Below are positions 1 to 13,055 of a stretch of 64,000 nt of DNA, in pieces (the stretch's first letter is position 1; every line of letters begins with the position of its first letter). Below the pieces are notes generated by a model. That model worked only from the letters and a program-made list of their open reading frames with translations. It made no database searches and was not told the DNA's origin. This DNA comes from Basidiobolus meristosporus CBS 931.73. Its lineage: Eukaryota; Basidiobolomycota; Basidiobolomycetes; Basidiobolales; Basidiobolaceae. The stretch lies in the NCBI GenBank assembly GCA_002104905.1, contig MCFE01000170.1, forward strand, positions 1 through 64,000, in the 5' to 3' direction. The translations under genes and the position numbers were made by a program.

Positions 1-850
1 ACAGGAGAAGCCTGAATACTACCCTATGCTAGTCCAAGTATTCTCAACATACACTCAAGAAGTACAAAATGGAAGACTGTAAACTGGCAGCTGCCCCAAT
101 GGAGACAAACCTCAACTTGGTCAAAACTCAACAAATCAAGAGAGCTTGGTGCCATCTGAAAGCCCAAAACTCCCTTACCAGCTTATGGTAGGTAGTCTGA
201 TGTATTTCATGCTTGGAGCATGTCCAGACTTTTCATATTTAGTGGGAGTTGTCAGCCAGGATAATCAGAACTATGAATCCAATCATACCACAGCAGCTAA
301 GTAGATTTTTAGATACCTAAAAAGAACTGCTGAAATCTGCTTAAGATACACTAATAAGGATTCAGAGCAGCATCTTGTGGAATGCTCTGATGCTGATTGG
401 GGATGAGCCTTAGAAGACAGAAGACCCACTTCAGGATACATGTATCTTTATTATAAAGGAGCAATATCATGGAATTCAAGAGAGTAACCAAACATAGCAC
501 TTTCCACCACAGTGGCAGAGTATATGGCAGCACATGAAGCTACAAAAGAGATAATGTGGTTAAGAGAGCTTTTTAAAGATTTAGGCTTATGTCAAAAAAT
601 GCCTATTACTTTATATCAAGATAATCAAGAATTTATATTATTAGGTAGAAACCAAACTTTGCATGCTAGAGCTAAGCATATAGATATAAGACATCATTTG
701 ATATGTGCACCTATAGAGAATAACCTAGCTAGCTTAGTTTACTGTCCTACTGATGAAATGATTGTAAACATATTTACCAAACCACTGGCTAGAGACAAAT
801 TTAGATATTATAAATCACAGTTGGGACTAGTCAGCACAAGCTTTTATTGA
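1..850 (+). pseudogene. Ty1/copia pol remnant (RT end + RNase H)
   Basis: This is the C-terminal end of a copia-type polyprotein. The first 500 bases give reverse-transcriptase/RNase H wording only if stops are read through (YQLMVGSLMYF, a decayed ECSDADWG core, GYMYLYYKGAISWNS). Bases 512-850 are open and encode the typical copia RNase H tail: VAEYMAAHEATKEIMWLREL, LHARAKHIDIRHH, and a final IFTKPLARDKF. In-frame stops lie near 304 (TAG), 405 (TGA) and 485 (TAA). The frame ends at TGA 848-850, next to a purine-rich tract (849-857) and the 3' LTR, which is the expected copia order. Gag, protease and integrase would lie left of the window if present. The copy is dead as it stands. Confidence 0.85.
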
Positions 851-857
851 GAGGGAG

Positions 858-1199
858 TATTGTAAGAATTTGTAATATCACCTAAATATTTGCCTGCCTT
901 GGTTACTGGGATCATTACCTACAAATTTTAGCAAATATTCACCACACCTGTTGGGAGTTGCTTGGAAAACTTTCACCAAAACAGGTACCCTGAATATGAA
1001 AATTCTCAAAGTTCTCTAAACAGCCCCAAGTCTTGAGCACATTCTCTTGAGACCTTCCCAAGCATATCATACATGAAATTATGCTAATAACATGTAAAAG
1101 TATAAATACAACTTTTACATTCAATAAATCATTAAGTGAAAACTACAAAATCTACTTGTTCTCCCAATCACTTACAGTATTTCCAAGACTGTTACAACA
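858..1199 (+). mobile_element. 3' LTR of copia element (family A)
   Basis: A 342-bp LTR directly follows the polypurine tract of the copia remnant. It starts TATTGTAAG (decayed TGTTGTAAG) and ends CTGTTACAACA. A TATA-like AGTATAAATACA lies near 1101. The same unit recurs at 1841, 18942, 19836, 21379, 44150 and 50607, which defines the ends as TGTTGTAA...TTACAACA. This copy fixes the sense orientation of the family because it sits downstream of RNase H. Confidence 0.85.
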
Positions 1200-1299
1200 A
1201 GTAGCTGGATTCCAAACTTGGCCTGGGTAACCCTTAGCCTAATCTGCCCCTCCAGAACAGCTCTGCTAGTTTGCCAAATAACTAATTCTAGAGACAATG

Positions 1300-1832
1300 G
1301 GAGTCATAAAGACTCTATATGAGGTATTAATAAACATCATACTTTTGATCAATAAATCTACAAGTGAATAACATGCAAATCCTCAAGTTCTCTACAAAAC
1401 CTCCAATACTCCTCAGAATATTGCAACAAAAGATTTATAGAAACTCAGTATTCAGCTGTTGGTATAATGATGTTCTGCCAGCCTTGAGTTAATTCTTCCC
1501 TAGTATCTCCAAACACTTCCAGATGCGATTAAGATGCTTAGATCCAACCTTTTATGCGGGGACTAGTACCAAAATGTCAAACATAACCTCCTCAGGAAAG
1601 CTTTATAATACTGCTAGATTATCTTAGTCTACTCTACAGCTGATGAGATGAGTGTTATAAGATTTTGTTAGTACTGGAAGTGATTGGCGAGAGTAAGTAC
1701 ATTAAGTGGGTTTCATTGCATGATCTATTATACATGATTGTAGGACTTGTACACAACATGGTCTTGACAAAAAGATGCTAAATATGCTTGGTAAGATCCC
1801 AAGAGCATATTGTAAGTCTTTGATCTTGCACC
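1300..1832. mobile_element. decayed LTR fragments, family A
   Basis: About 1300-1432 matches the second half of the family A LTR in plus orientation (AATAAATC, a closing ATTGCAACA). About 1655-1830 matches the family in minus orientation (GGAAGTGATTGG, then GGTAAGATCCCAAGAGCAT). Both are strongly diverged and have no clear ends. Confidence 0.45.
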
Positions 1833-1840
1833 CAGATATT

Positions 1841-2172
1841 TGTTGTAAAAGCTTGTAAGTTTACCTAAATATTCACCTGACTTAGTCACTTAGATCAGTA
1901 CCTTCAAATCCTAGAGAATACTGACCAAGTTCCTTGTTGGGATTTACTTTGAATATTTACCCAGATCAGGAAAATTCTCAAAGCTGTCCAAACAGCCCCA
2001 AAACTTGCACACATGTTCTTGAAACCTCCCTTAACCAGTTCTACATGTTTGTTGTGGCAAGACCATGTAAAAGTATAAGTACTACTTTTACCCTCAATAG
2101 ATCATTAAGTGAAAACTATATAGTCTACTTAATCTTCCAATCACTTCCAATATCACCAAAACTCCTACAACA
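1841..2172 (+). mobile_element. LTR, family A, plus orientation
   Basis: A 332-bp copy starts TGTTGTAAAAGC and ends ACTCCTACAACA, with internal AAAGTATAAGTACTAC and the conserved AATAGATCATTAAGTG. No internal coding region adjoins it. Flanks (ATATT on the left, GAGCA on the right) do not form a target duplication, so this may be a recombined or truncated LTR. A minus-orientation fragment of the family follows at about 2180-2345. Confidence 0.75.
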
Positions 2173-2345
2173 GAGCATATGCAGAAATTTTGGAACTGCC
2201 TAGACAACTCCAAGATCTTTAGGCTCTGGGTACCTTATATTTTGATGAAAGATATTCCAAGTAAATTCTGACAACAGATTTGGCCAAAATTCTCTAAGAT
2301 TGGTAGACTCTGATTCAAGCAACTTAGCTAGGTGAATACTTGGAT

Positions 2346-4771
2346 GTAAATTTGAAATATACAGCAGTAATTGCGTATAAACTCAAAATATCACAAGCCG
2401 AAGATAAATATGTGAAGCTCAAATCAGATTACTTTTCACGCAGTATATCAGGTGAAAACGTATAGCCAGCTTGTGATCAAAATTGCTAGCAGTCGCATAA
2501 CAATTGGTGAAGTCCAGGCAAAATACAGTAGCCACTGAGGGCTCAAACAGTATAACACTTCCGCAGTGATTACAAATCAAAGGGTTTTCCTTTTAAAGAT
2601 GCAATTAGCATCAGGTGTGTAACTCATAGTTCAGGAGCTCAATAGATATCAAGTTTTGCCACATACAGTAGGCAGGCATTTCCCAATAAAGCTCCTCATC
2701 GGCTTGATCATCAGCATCAAAGCAGTAAGGCCTTGATAGATTGCATTGAAGTTTTGGTATTTAGACGGATATTGGTATCATATCAGTGTTCTTGCATATT
2801 GAGCATAGAATATAGTAGCAATATCCGCACAAAAAACGAGAGCCCATAGCTTCTTATTCTCTATGCTATGGGCATTTATTAGGGTAATTAGTATATGCAT
2901 TAACCAGAATGAATTGTGTACCAGCTACAATACAAGTGAAATCTCGCATCTGGCAACTAAAATACCATATGAAAATCAGTAGATGTCCAACTTGAATTAA
3001 GCTTTCTAGCTGTCAGAGATGAGAATTACGGTTCATTTCTAGCGTAATACCACATGCAATATATAGGCCGTCTTATACACTATATCTCAGCAAAGTATGC
3101 AGCCTAGCTACTGGCTGTCTGATGGTTATGAGAGATACGAGATTTATGGCATCATTTGGGGCGGAATACCATTACAAAATCATATTGAAATGGTACAAAT
3201 ATTATCACGGAATCGGAAAAATTCAAATTTGAAATTTCTGATAGAGGATATACTGATCTCAGCAAACACGCCAACCGAACCTTGACCTAAGTAACAGAAA
3301 CTTATCACATGGAATTGGTATCTGGTTGGTATGTGGGAGGAACGCGTACGCCGAAGTTAACAGTCTATAGGCAAGAAGGTTGATATTAACGAGCAAGATC
3401 TTGGCACAATGGCTATCCAGCCCAGTACCACCTTTTAATAGTGCTCCTCACCAACCGGCTTTAGCATGATCGACCCCATGACCATTCATCCCAACGCTCC
3501 CCGGTGCTTTCAGGTCTTACTTTTGCCAAATTGTCAATACAGGCCTATCTTCAAGGCTCTGTCAATACCCCTTTCCTGCTTGAATATCCAGCTCCGGCAC
3601 CCCTATATCTCTTTGGGTGTCGCCGATAGAATCCATCAATGCAAAAACAGATATTCGCATGTGCGATTGATAAAACTAAACACCGCCATATATGAGGTTA
3701 AATCACATTTAGCATCACTCCCTCGGGAGACGAAGCCCCAGCTTTGTCGGTAGTATTAGTAGATATAGGCGCAAACGGGTCAAAAGCCTAGAAATATGGA
3801 TGGCATGGCTACTCCAATTGCAGGAGTGATGAATGGTCTATTTTTCAGGAAGGGAATATGAATGATACACCCTATTTTAAACTCATGATGTATTCTTAAT
3901 CCGACTTGATCGCCTGCCTGCACATATATAACAGTAATGCTGGTAACTTCATTATAATAGAAAGCCTAACTGTTACAGTGTATAAGAGGTGTAACTACGT
4001 TGTCCATGATGCATTATTCCCCTTCAGATTTAACCATCCTTGGGCTATCAGCACTCCGCAATCAATAGGTTCTTATACCCGTGATTTAACTGAGCCCGAT
4101 CACGGCTCATTACATTGCTTATTTGAAGAGGACATCCCGGTAAAACAGCACTATTTCCGGATTGGTGGCATCTCCGATCCAGATCAATAGAGTCGACTTC
4201 AAACAAAGGGCCAATAGTAATTGGAATTACAGTGCTAATACTAGGCATTGTAGGATGTGACATCATAGCTCCTCTCGGACTAGCCCTTGAACAGGACATC
4301 TAATACCATTCCAATCGCAGTCAAGAAATCAGCGGCATGCTAGTAACACGAGGCTTCCGAGTGCGTCAAGAGGTACACATATTGTACCAGCAGTTGTATC
4401 TGTCACATGCACTTAAAGCCAATCAAAGCTCGAAGTTGCAACGATCGAGGTGAAAATGATGATAACAGCTTTATACTTCTCCAAACTTGATACTTGTGGA
4501 TGTGCCATTATGGAGAGGTGTCCAGCGATGCCTAAATGTCCAACCATCGTGAAGGACCAAATGAAATACCCATTGGTTGATGAGATATTGCAAAGAAGGT
4601 ATTTTTCCTACTGAACCTTTATTTCGAATGGGTCAGAATTTGTACTGAGAATATCGACCGAGCTTCTTGCAATCTCGCATATACAGAGACAAACATTGCT
4701 CTTTCTCGTTGTTGGGAGCAGTAAGAGGTATTGATAGATGGCATTAATGGAGCAATGTATAAAGCGCTTGA
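2346..4771. other. gene-poor interval
   Basis: No gene could be supported. CpG reappears from about 2370, marking the start of the first gene island. Open frames at 3466-3753 (+), 3906-4190 (+) and 4048-4299 (-) are under 100 codons, overlap one another and show no recognisable domain. Promoter DNA or exons of a multi-intron gene could be hidden here. Confidence 0.4.
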
Positions 4772-6529
4772 TTATGAACGAGGGCTCCTCTCTGGCTTTC
4801 CGATTCGGATGGATTCCAAACGAGACTGTAACCAATGTAGGAATTCAGCTGCTTCCATATTGGTCGGATTTTGTTCACCTGGAGCAAGCGTCACCATGGA
4901 TTCGTTGAAGTTGTTGGAGCTAGGCCCAGCCTTGGCAAAGGGCTTTCCCGCTTCCATGAAAGAGGATCTATTTTTGTGCTCATGGGTGTTGGAGATGGTT
5001 GTCAACGGTCCTACTGATGTTTCCAGGCGTGACTCGATTGGATTCAATACCTGTAATTTACCCTCTATCTTACTTCTCTGTAGCAGGGTGGCATCCTCGG
5101 CGATCTTTTCCCGCATTTTGATAGGTTTCAGCTTCATTCTGGGCCGGATAGTATAGCCTTCCGTACGTTCAGCTGCTATCAATTCAGGGCTCGAAAGGGA
5201 TTCTTTTGGGCTTTCCGAGGCAGGTAACAATGGATACATACTTGTCGAAGAGTTTCCAGAGTCAATGGCAGAGTACATGGATGGTAGGCTATTGGAGATA
5301 GACAGTGGTTTAGTTCCATTCCATTGAGAAGACATCACGGTGCTCGTTAACGGTCCGGACACTCTGGTGTGGATTGGCGGTAACATCCGCGTCGACGTGG
5401 AAAGGCCATGAGCCTTGATGTTGGTATCCTGCCTCTCCCACAATTGTGTTTGTAGATGATCTAGGTTGTTTGCGTATATACTTTCGGCCAATACAGGATC
5501 GGGGTAGGATTCACTGAATGATCCCTGGTCTATAACATTATACCGTCCTGCTGTTGAAGTTGACGGGCTGCCGTGTTTGTAATGAGGAGCCAGCTGGCAG
5601 TCGCTTTGTGCATAGTTGGGTCGGATTGCCTTTTCCTTTCCCTCCCTGGAATGAAAGGGCACATGCGGTGCCAGCGTTGGAAGACTAGGATACATATTGG
5701 ACGGATCTATAGGTACACCTATGGATGATGGCCCATTAGTTTCGTCCCCAGCTACACCGTGTAGTGCCAAACAGGAGGGGGACTCAAAATACTTACTGGC
5801 TTGACCACCGTATTGCATGTGCTCAGGATAACCGCCAGTTCTGAACTTTTCTTGACTATGAGCCCCTGGTGTACTACGTGGAATGGCGCCTGGCCAGTAA
5901 GAGTCATAACGTGGTTCGGGTGGAGAAACAATTGGCTTTAGAGAAGCTTAATGGAAAATCATGGTTTAGAGAGGCAACAGACATAAGCGTGCAACCGATT
6001 AATATATACCTTGCGCATGTCTATTATATGGGTGGTAGAATGTAGGATGACTAACATAAGGATGGGATACTGGGAAAGAAATGGAGCTTTGACGTATTGG
6101 AACTGGTGTGTCGATCCCAGAGTGGTTGAAATAGGGAACATGGATTGAATATCTCCGAGTCTCCGGTTGCTCGTGGATCTTCTCATGCTTTCTGAGGTCT
6201 TGGCGGCGCTTAAAATTCTTACCGCAATACTTTGTACGAAGGGAAAACTGGTTAGCAACCAAATCATAGACCAGGTTGACTGAGGACTCTACCTGACAAG
6301 GAAATGGTTTTAGAGGAACGTGTACGCGCAGGTGCGAGGTAATGTGATCCCGTTTCAGAGTTGATACTTGGCAGTTGTCCCAGTGACATGTCAAACACAG
6401 ATTACTAGTAGATTTCCGACCCACATGGTCATTCGTGAGATGTGTATAAAGGGACTCGGGGGAGAGGAACTCTTGGGAGCACTGTGCCCAACGGCAGGGA
6501 TGAGTTTTTCGTGGATGGTCAATATTCAT
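4772..6529 (-). CDS. pacC: PacC/Rim101-type pH-response zinc-finger factor
   Basis: Encodes a predicted 543-aa nuclear transcription factor of the PacC/Rim101 family, which switches gene expression with ambient pH after proteolytic activation (family knowledge). Exons on the minus strand are 6529-6293, 6229-6010 and 5946-4772; phases fit exactly. Three C2H2 fingers are visible. Finger 1 has C12, C17, H30, H35. Finger 2 has C48, C53, H66, H70. Finger 3 has C78, C81, H94, H98, with the family signatures [14 protein letters not shown] and HVPLKP. The first intron (63 nt) falls inside finger 3; using acceptor TACAAAG restores the C-x2-C spacing. An in-frame TAA just upstream supports the ATG at 6529. 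The long tail is Ser/Pro-rich, as expected for the regulatory region, and I cannot place the processing sites. Length is near that of known homologues. Confident at family level. Confidence 0.92.
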
Positions 6530-9375
6530 AACTTAGGATTACGAGTGGGGGCCAGGTGTCTGAAACGCAATTAAGAGTCTGAACCCCGCATCAATAGAAA
6601 GTACCTAGTGGAAATGCAGATAAGATGAAGTTTGATTCCAACGGGCCCTCTGGGTGTGCAGTATTTGGGAAGTAGTGGAGAGAATAGGAAAACACAAGGG
6701 TAACGATCAAAATGACGGGAAGTCAAATGTATGGCTGATTATATACAAAGTCGCCCGCCCTAAACTCCTTGAAGTCTGAGCTACTAACCCTACTAATTCC
6801 TTGCCAAGCCATACTCTGAATATCTACGAACCATTTGATCTAGCTTAACACCCTGATCTACGTCTGGCAGTTCCATTTGAGACGACAAATATAGTATTCT
6901 TCATTGATCATCTAGGAATAAACGAGTCCATTGCTGCCTGATTTGGAAAGCCACCCATTTCTCACCATCACCATCCAGATAGTGACTAGCTTGCTGCCTC
7001 TCAACCTACTTTTAGCTTTAAGCGGATATGTATTAAAATGGAATTGAGATACGTTTATCTTGAGGCATTCACATATTTAGACAGACTTGGCAATGACCAT
7101 CCTGTGATTCTGATTCGCGCATCTTATTTGCTGTAGCCAAGCCATGCACTTTTAGATGGCCTCTTGTTGCGCGGCCGAATTGGTGGTAAGGCATCAACAA
7201 TCATTATGTCAACACTGAGCTCATGAGATCTGCTCTCCAGCGGGCCTAACATCACATAGGCTTCTGCCATCGACATGAACGGCCTCAGAACGAAAGGGAA
7301 AACACTCTCCCGTGAACATCATCCAATTGCCTGCTCCTTGGAGAACTGCCGACCAATCATCCGGAGGCGCGCCAGAAATTCTTGGGGCTAGCCATCCATT
7401 TTGTCAAGCTATCAATTAAGTGTGCCGGATATGACAAAAGGTATAATTCATTTTAAATTTGTAATCCGCCTGAATGTCTATATTTAGGAAGACCACGAAA
7501 TAGAGTGATTGGCAAGCGAGTTGCATGAGCCTCTCAAGACTGGCAGCTTCAACATGGCTTCTTAGCGCAGTAGCAGCCGTATCTCACGATTGAGCTCCAG
7601 AGTACCTGGACTACGGCACGGCAATGGTGTAGGATGTCCCTTCCACCACGATATGAATCACTACATTGAAGCCTACCACTCTCCAATCCTACACAGCGCA
7701 ATACCTCAATCACGCGAAGCCGTGAACAACAAACATCTTGAGATTCGCTTGGACAGCCTTCGCATCTTATTCGTAGCCAAGCTTTATTCAAGGAGCTTAT
7801 GTCAGATCCATTTATTTTTGCAACCACAATCCACCAAACTGTCTCTGGTAAATCATACCAAGGTTCTAGACCCAACTGGATGAAAGTACCGCTCCCATTG
7901 ACCCAATCGAGTGTACTTACAACTCGTAACGGGCTACATCCGTCATCCGGATAATACCATCTCAAAAATGACTCCTGAGCATCACCGGAATCATGCATTG
8001 GTTATGATGTTGAGAGATGACCTATTTGAAGCGCGAGTGACCGGGCATGCACCAATTGGATAAACGAACTTCAAACCTGAACACTTGGTATTGTAATGCT
8101 CATATTCTCAATTTGGAAAAAAGCAATCCTCGACCATGGTATCGTCAAAAGCGGCTAAGGCAGGCATTTCTGCGACCTACCAAGAAAGTCGAAGAGGTGG
8201 CTAACAGAGTGGTAGGCTCGCGGCAACACCCCTTCCCAGCGCAGCGCAACTCCCAAAGGAGCTGGACATATCCCAGACGGTGGCCCCTCGCCCGAAGCGA
8301 CTCGGCCTACCTATGCGCGCTTGTCTCTCATTCATAATCGCATTCAGAAACCGTTTTATCAGAAGATCACAGCTCAATCTGCTGAGTCCATTTCGGCCAT
8401 GGTTATTTGCCAAGTCTTAGCTCTCAGTAAAATGGGTTTCTAGTCCATATACAGTGTTTTGCACAATTTAATCTCACCGCACATGCGAATCCAGCCCCCT
8501 GCCCAATAACAAACCTACTCCAAGTCAGATTAGGCCGTGCGGAGAACACAATTGGCCCCGAGGGAATGAGTAAGACAGTCGGCTAGTAGCAAATAAACGG
8601 GATCTATCCTTTCCTATCCGAACGCACATATTTGGATGACTTCACTTCGGGAATGGTATCGTGGTTCAGCTACGCTACGATTGTTGCTAACCAAGGAAAA
8701 ACATGGGGCTTGCCAATGAAAAGAACCTCAGAGCAAGTATCAGGAGTCATGAGCAGATTGTCGTCTCACATGCCTGTATACGCCTACTATAGGCTATCGA
8801 AATTGCTTCTGTATTGGATCAAACCGAAAAGGCACCATATTTTAGGTCAAGGCCATACCTTGATACATGTTGGAAACGTGGTAAGAAAGGGCGATTAAGA
8901 TCTTGGTGGGTATGTCATGTGCTTACTCTATTTAGAACCCATCAACTGCACTATCGCAACAATAGCACTTGAGGATACATATATATATATATTTACTCTA
9001 TTCTACTTGGCTCTGAAGATATTTTTGAAAATCCCATGTAAAAATACACCAGAGCCTAGCTTAGCTGGATAAGGCATTCATTTACACGGCTCTTGAACTC
9101 AAATGGTTAATTTACATGGAGGTGAAGGTTGGCGGTCAGGATAGAATTAGGCTCTCGATCGCCTCAGTGGATACCCTAGCCAAGAGATCATGCTTAGCAA
9201 GCAGCTATGGTCCAAATTTGGTCCTGTGGATTGTTGGGATCATAAAACTTGGGATAGCACCATTTATTCATTGTGTTTTGCATGGCCTATAGCACTTAAA
9301 TTACGTGACAAATGCAATGAACTTCGGTTCCAGACTATTGGCAAATTGCTGCTCACTATAAACTATGTTTGGATT
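6530..9375. other. interval between PacC and Cdt1; unassigned frames
   Basis: No gene is confidently supported in these 2.8 kb. The best frame is 7549-7998 on the minus strand (149 codons), rich in Trp and Cys, with a possible GTAAGT...ATCCAG intron of 45 nt at about 7920-7876. Frames at 8047-8337 and 8632-8898 (+) have no domain. An AT dinucleotide run lies at about 8978-8991. Part of this interval should hold the PacC promoter (6.5-7.5 kb) and the Cdt1 3' flank. Confidence 0.35.
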
Positions 9376-11753
9376 CTATGAGCTTATCTTTTGAAGCTCG
9401 CTGTTGAATACCTCCTTGACATCTTTCATAGGTGTTCCACGGTCCAGCTTGACCATGACGTTATTTCCTATTGACATCAGCTTGATCCATGAAGGCGCAA
9501 GCTCCGCCCCTAATTTAAGGTGATTTACAACTTCGGCTATAGGAGTATGAGTGAGAACGGCATGCCAATCATCAAAATCCCCAAGGATACATACCTTCGG
9601 ACAGTGGGGTTTTGGAGCTTTCGATGATCTTTCGTACCACTTCACCTTGACGTAGCACTGTTTTCTTAGATGAGGTGAATATGAAGTTGATGGAGTCGGC
9701 TAGTATGGGCAGTCGGCTAAGCATGGTTTTCCGACGAAGGATCTCCGGCGAGAGACCAAACATGATATCCTCATTCCTCTTTTTTTCTTTGGCGCGAATC
9801 TAGCATACGCCAAACGATGTCAGTAGACTGTAGCAATGAAAACCCAGCGCGAATACCAACCCGCTCAAGTAACGATGACGCCTTCGCAATAGCGTTGGTG
9901 TGAGGTGAAGGATTGGTGGCATCCGAGGTTTCCTTGGTCGATTCGCTCTGTGTTAAATAAACATCAGTATTTCATCGCTTGGACTTCAACAATGGTGGGC
10001 CATCTCAAGTACCTCAGCAGACGGTTTGACCAACTTCTCCAGCATCCGGGACTTCGCAATACCTATGACTGGTTTGTCGATCTTCGGTAGCTCCGATTTC
10101 GGTATATCAGGAACGGAGCTGAGGTCGAATTGTGGATGCCATTTAATCAGCGTCCTGTTCTTTGTATCCACGCTAACCGCCAGGGAAGCCAAGAATTTCT
10201 GCGCCAGACTCATTAGGTATGGCGTTCAATATCGGTCGAATTTCTGTGACAACCTACCTGATGCTCAGCCTTCACTATATTGACCAGTCTACGACGAAAC
10301 TCTTTCAGGCGCTCCTCAAGCTTGGATCCCGCGAGTTTCAACGTTTCATAAATATTGGATTGATCGTCGTACAATTTGCCAGCATCGTCATTAACTTCCA
10401 GAAGCACGGACTCGATGCGCTGGCCCTGGTGCATGTATTTGACAGCCTCGTACTTGAAAGCCTCGGGATATACAGTTTTGATCTGTGCCAAATGATCCAG
10501 GGAAAAGGTTCTAAATCATAAGACGTTAACCACAGGATCGTCAACAACTTGGTCAGATGATCCATGGTCATACCGATTACACATATTCTCGACTGGCTTC
10601 TTCATACGATGATAAACGCAATTGAGGTTCTGACTCTTGAAGAATACAATAGTGTGATGAAGAGCGTGGAATATCTTTTCGAGGGTCTCGAACTTCTCGG
10701 GCAGTGGTAGATCGATTTTCCCCGCCAACAGATGGCTGTGTTTCTTAAACCCTGGGACTGTATTTTGCGACACGGGCTTGACAGACGAGAAGGTGGTTTC
10801 CTTTGGTGCTCTACGATTTCGGGATGGTTAGGAATGAACATGATTGAATGTAATGCGATCAAAATCCAACATACTCTGGAACCTGAGGCTTGCTACTCTC
10901 ATTTTGAGAAGGCTTCAACAGGTGTCGGTATTTAATATATCCCGGTGTTTTGCTGATGGCTTTTGTGGGTTCAGAAGCAACGGGGCTGGGTTCGGCTTCT
11001 GTGTTACTCGATGCTGACTCTTCATCAACTTTTGGCTCTGAGGGCTTCAAGTCCAGAGGCTGCTTAGTAGACCTGGTCATTATCAGTTAAAAACAGTGCA
11101 GTTGAAAGAACACTGAGCGAATTCACTGACGATTGGATATCTTTCTCGGGCAGGCCAGTTGCTTGGTCATCAACCTTTTCGAAGGAAAAGTTGGATTTGA
11201 TTAAGGCCTCAGCATCTTTGACGCCTTTTTCCGCGCTAAAATGGGCCACGCTTAGTTATTACGGAAGACCAGTCTAGAAGACCACAGCCATGTCTGCTTT
11301 ACCTTTGCTTAGGGGGATTTAAGAAGCCTTCCAGCTTTGGCTGAACAAGCTTGCGTCTTGACCGAGTAAGAATTCTATCGATAATATTTTGAGTGGGGCC
11401 AGTTACCACTGCGGAGGGCTCACTTGACTTTCCTTCAGCAGGCTCAGTAGGTGTTTCCTAAAGCTCCCATGTGAGAAGCCATCTTTACGAATTCGGATGA
11501 AAGTAACTCTCCTAACCTGAGGCTCCAACTTCTTTAGTCGCGCACTAGTCCTGGTTTTCTTAACTGGAGGGGTTTCCGAGAGTGCCGCGTCTAGGATCGC
11601 GAGAGCTCTTTTCTTTAGGGAGATGAGTGTCCGTACTAGCCAAAGTGAATGGGTGCAGGTGGCAAAACTAACCTTGTTTCCGGACTCTTTGACATTCGTG
11701 GTTCCTCGTTTTTGTACAGCAAGGAAATTCTTTAATGTTTGTGCCTGACTCAT
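9376..11753 (-). CDS. CDT1: DNA replication licensing factor Cdt1
   Basis: Predicted 592-aa Cdt1, which loads MCM2-7 onto origins with ORC and Cdc6. Eleven exons (minus): 11753-11673, 11612-11517, 11457-11303, 11250-11131, 11072-10875, 10810-10574, 10510-10258, 10198-10013, 9947-9861, 9799-9595, 9536-9376. All phases close without a stop. The central winged-helix (geminin-binding-type) domain spans about residues 248-380, with LPLPEKFETLEKIF and the family hallmark QIKTVYPEAF. The C-terminal MCM-binding winged helix spans about 500-592 (RLPILADSI, then APSWIKLM and VMVKLD). The N-terminus is basic and disordered. A good PIP-box sequence QPKLEGFL lies at about 98-105, and a degenerate one near residues 4-11. 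These suggest PCNA-coupled destruction, as in animal and fission-yeast Cdt1; that is inference. ATG 11753 is the first Met. Confidence 0.9.
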
Positions 11754-13055
11754 GGTGAAAGGCGTTTGGTGGTAGTAGACAGGCTTTCGTCAAACTGGAG
11801 TGAAGGAATGGAAAATACAAAAGAGATGTTGTTGGATTATGTTTGAATTTCAACAAGTCCCTGAGAAAATCATAACAATCAATACCATTTTCGGGTTAAA
11901 AAACAATATCAATCGCTGCTGATTGGTCACTCGCGCATCAGTCCATTTCCACATTCACCTGGCGCGTTGATCGATATCCTTAATCGACGCACAGATTAAC
12001 CTCTTCAGATTTACCGATGCGTGATCGATTATTGTTAATTCCGTAACCAGCAGGACTTCCGGAAGCCTAAACTGCAAATTGATTGACATCGCTTCAACCA
12101 TTACGGCTACATATCATAACCCCAAAAGATCTGACGATTGCGTAAGCTGCAAATATTAACACATCACAATCTCTGTTTGTGTAATACAAATAAATGCACC
12201 TGCCAGTTGAGTGAATCCGATTGATACGAGAGAAATGTACTTGCTTGAGGTACAGTAATACTAAAATCACGGGATATATGATTAAGTGTAGTTCAAACTA
12301 CGAATACTTGTGTAAATTTCATAAAACGCGCAAGAATCTGTTTTATACAAGGATAGCTGTACAAATACATGCCCAACATAAATGCCATGGGTCACTATGT
12401 TATCAAAGAGTTCATGAGATTTCCAGCCACTCTACAACTAGGGAAAAGCCTAATCAAGAATGTGGATTGGAGCTATGGTAATTTGATATGATTGGTTAGG
12501 AAGGTTTCTATAGTAAGGAATTGGACTACAAAAGTGAACCATACATCTTGTATATATATTCATGAGAGCATACAGAAGCAAAAGCATCATTCAAGCATGC
12601 GCAAAAGGTGAAGCGATATAATACTGAAATACAGAACGATCTCCAAGAGATTGATTCTAACCTTTATCATAATATCGGTGCTCTCCAAGCATTCCTGCAT
12701 ATCGGAGTATGGATAGAATATTCATAGATAAATCTCATGAAGGTTGATACTTTCCAGCTCACCTACAGCCTTAAATTCTACATACATCCTGGCTGCCTCT
12801 TCGAAAGATACTGAATTTCATGTAGTTGCTAAACTTTGTATCCTATACCTTGAATATGCCTCCACGCTGAATGAGGTAGTAGTTGATTTTACATGTTGCA
12901 ATAGCTATATTTATCTCTCTACATAGAGAAATTTCAAGCTTCCCAAAAGCAAGACCTTAGCTCAAGTCTTGGCTTCTGCTCACCAAAGGTTGGGCATTCC
13001 AAATTGTACAGGATTGTTACAATTTCTAGAAATACACATCTGTAAGCAGAATAAC
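11754..13055. other. upstream of Cdt1; no gene seen
   Basis: The first few hundred bases should contain the Cdt1 promoter. Around 11940-12060 CpG-containing words such as ATCGAT and TCGCG cluster. The frames 12221-12481 and 12744-12926 (+) are short, AT-rich and show no domain. Confidence 0.4.

Noticed and set aside
4731-5156. 141-codon plus-strand frame
   Set aside because: It is the antisense shadow of PacC exon 3, whose frame is longer and spliced in phase to the zinc fingers.
8978-8991. AT dinucleotide run (also at 13806-13820)
   Set aside because: Ordinary short microsatellites with no sign of function.
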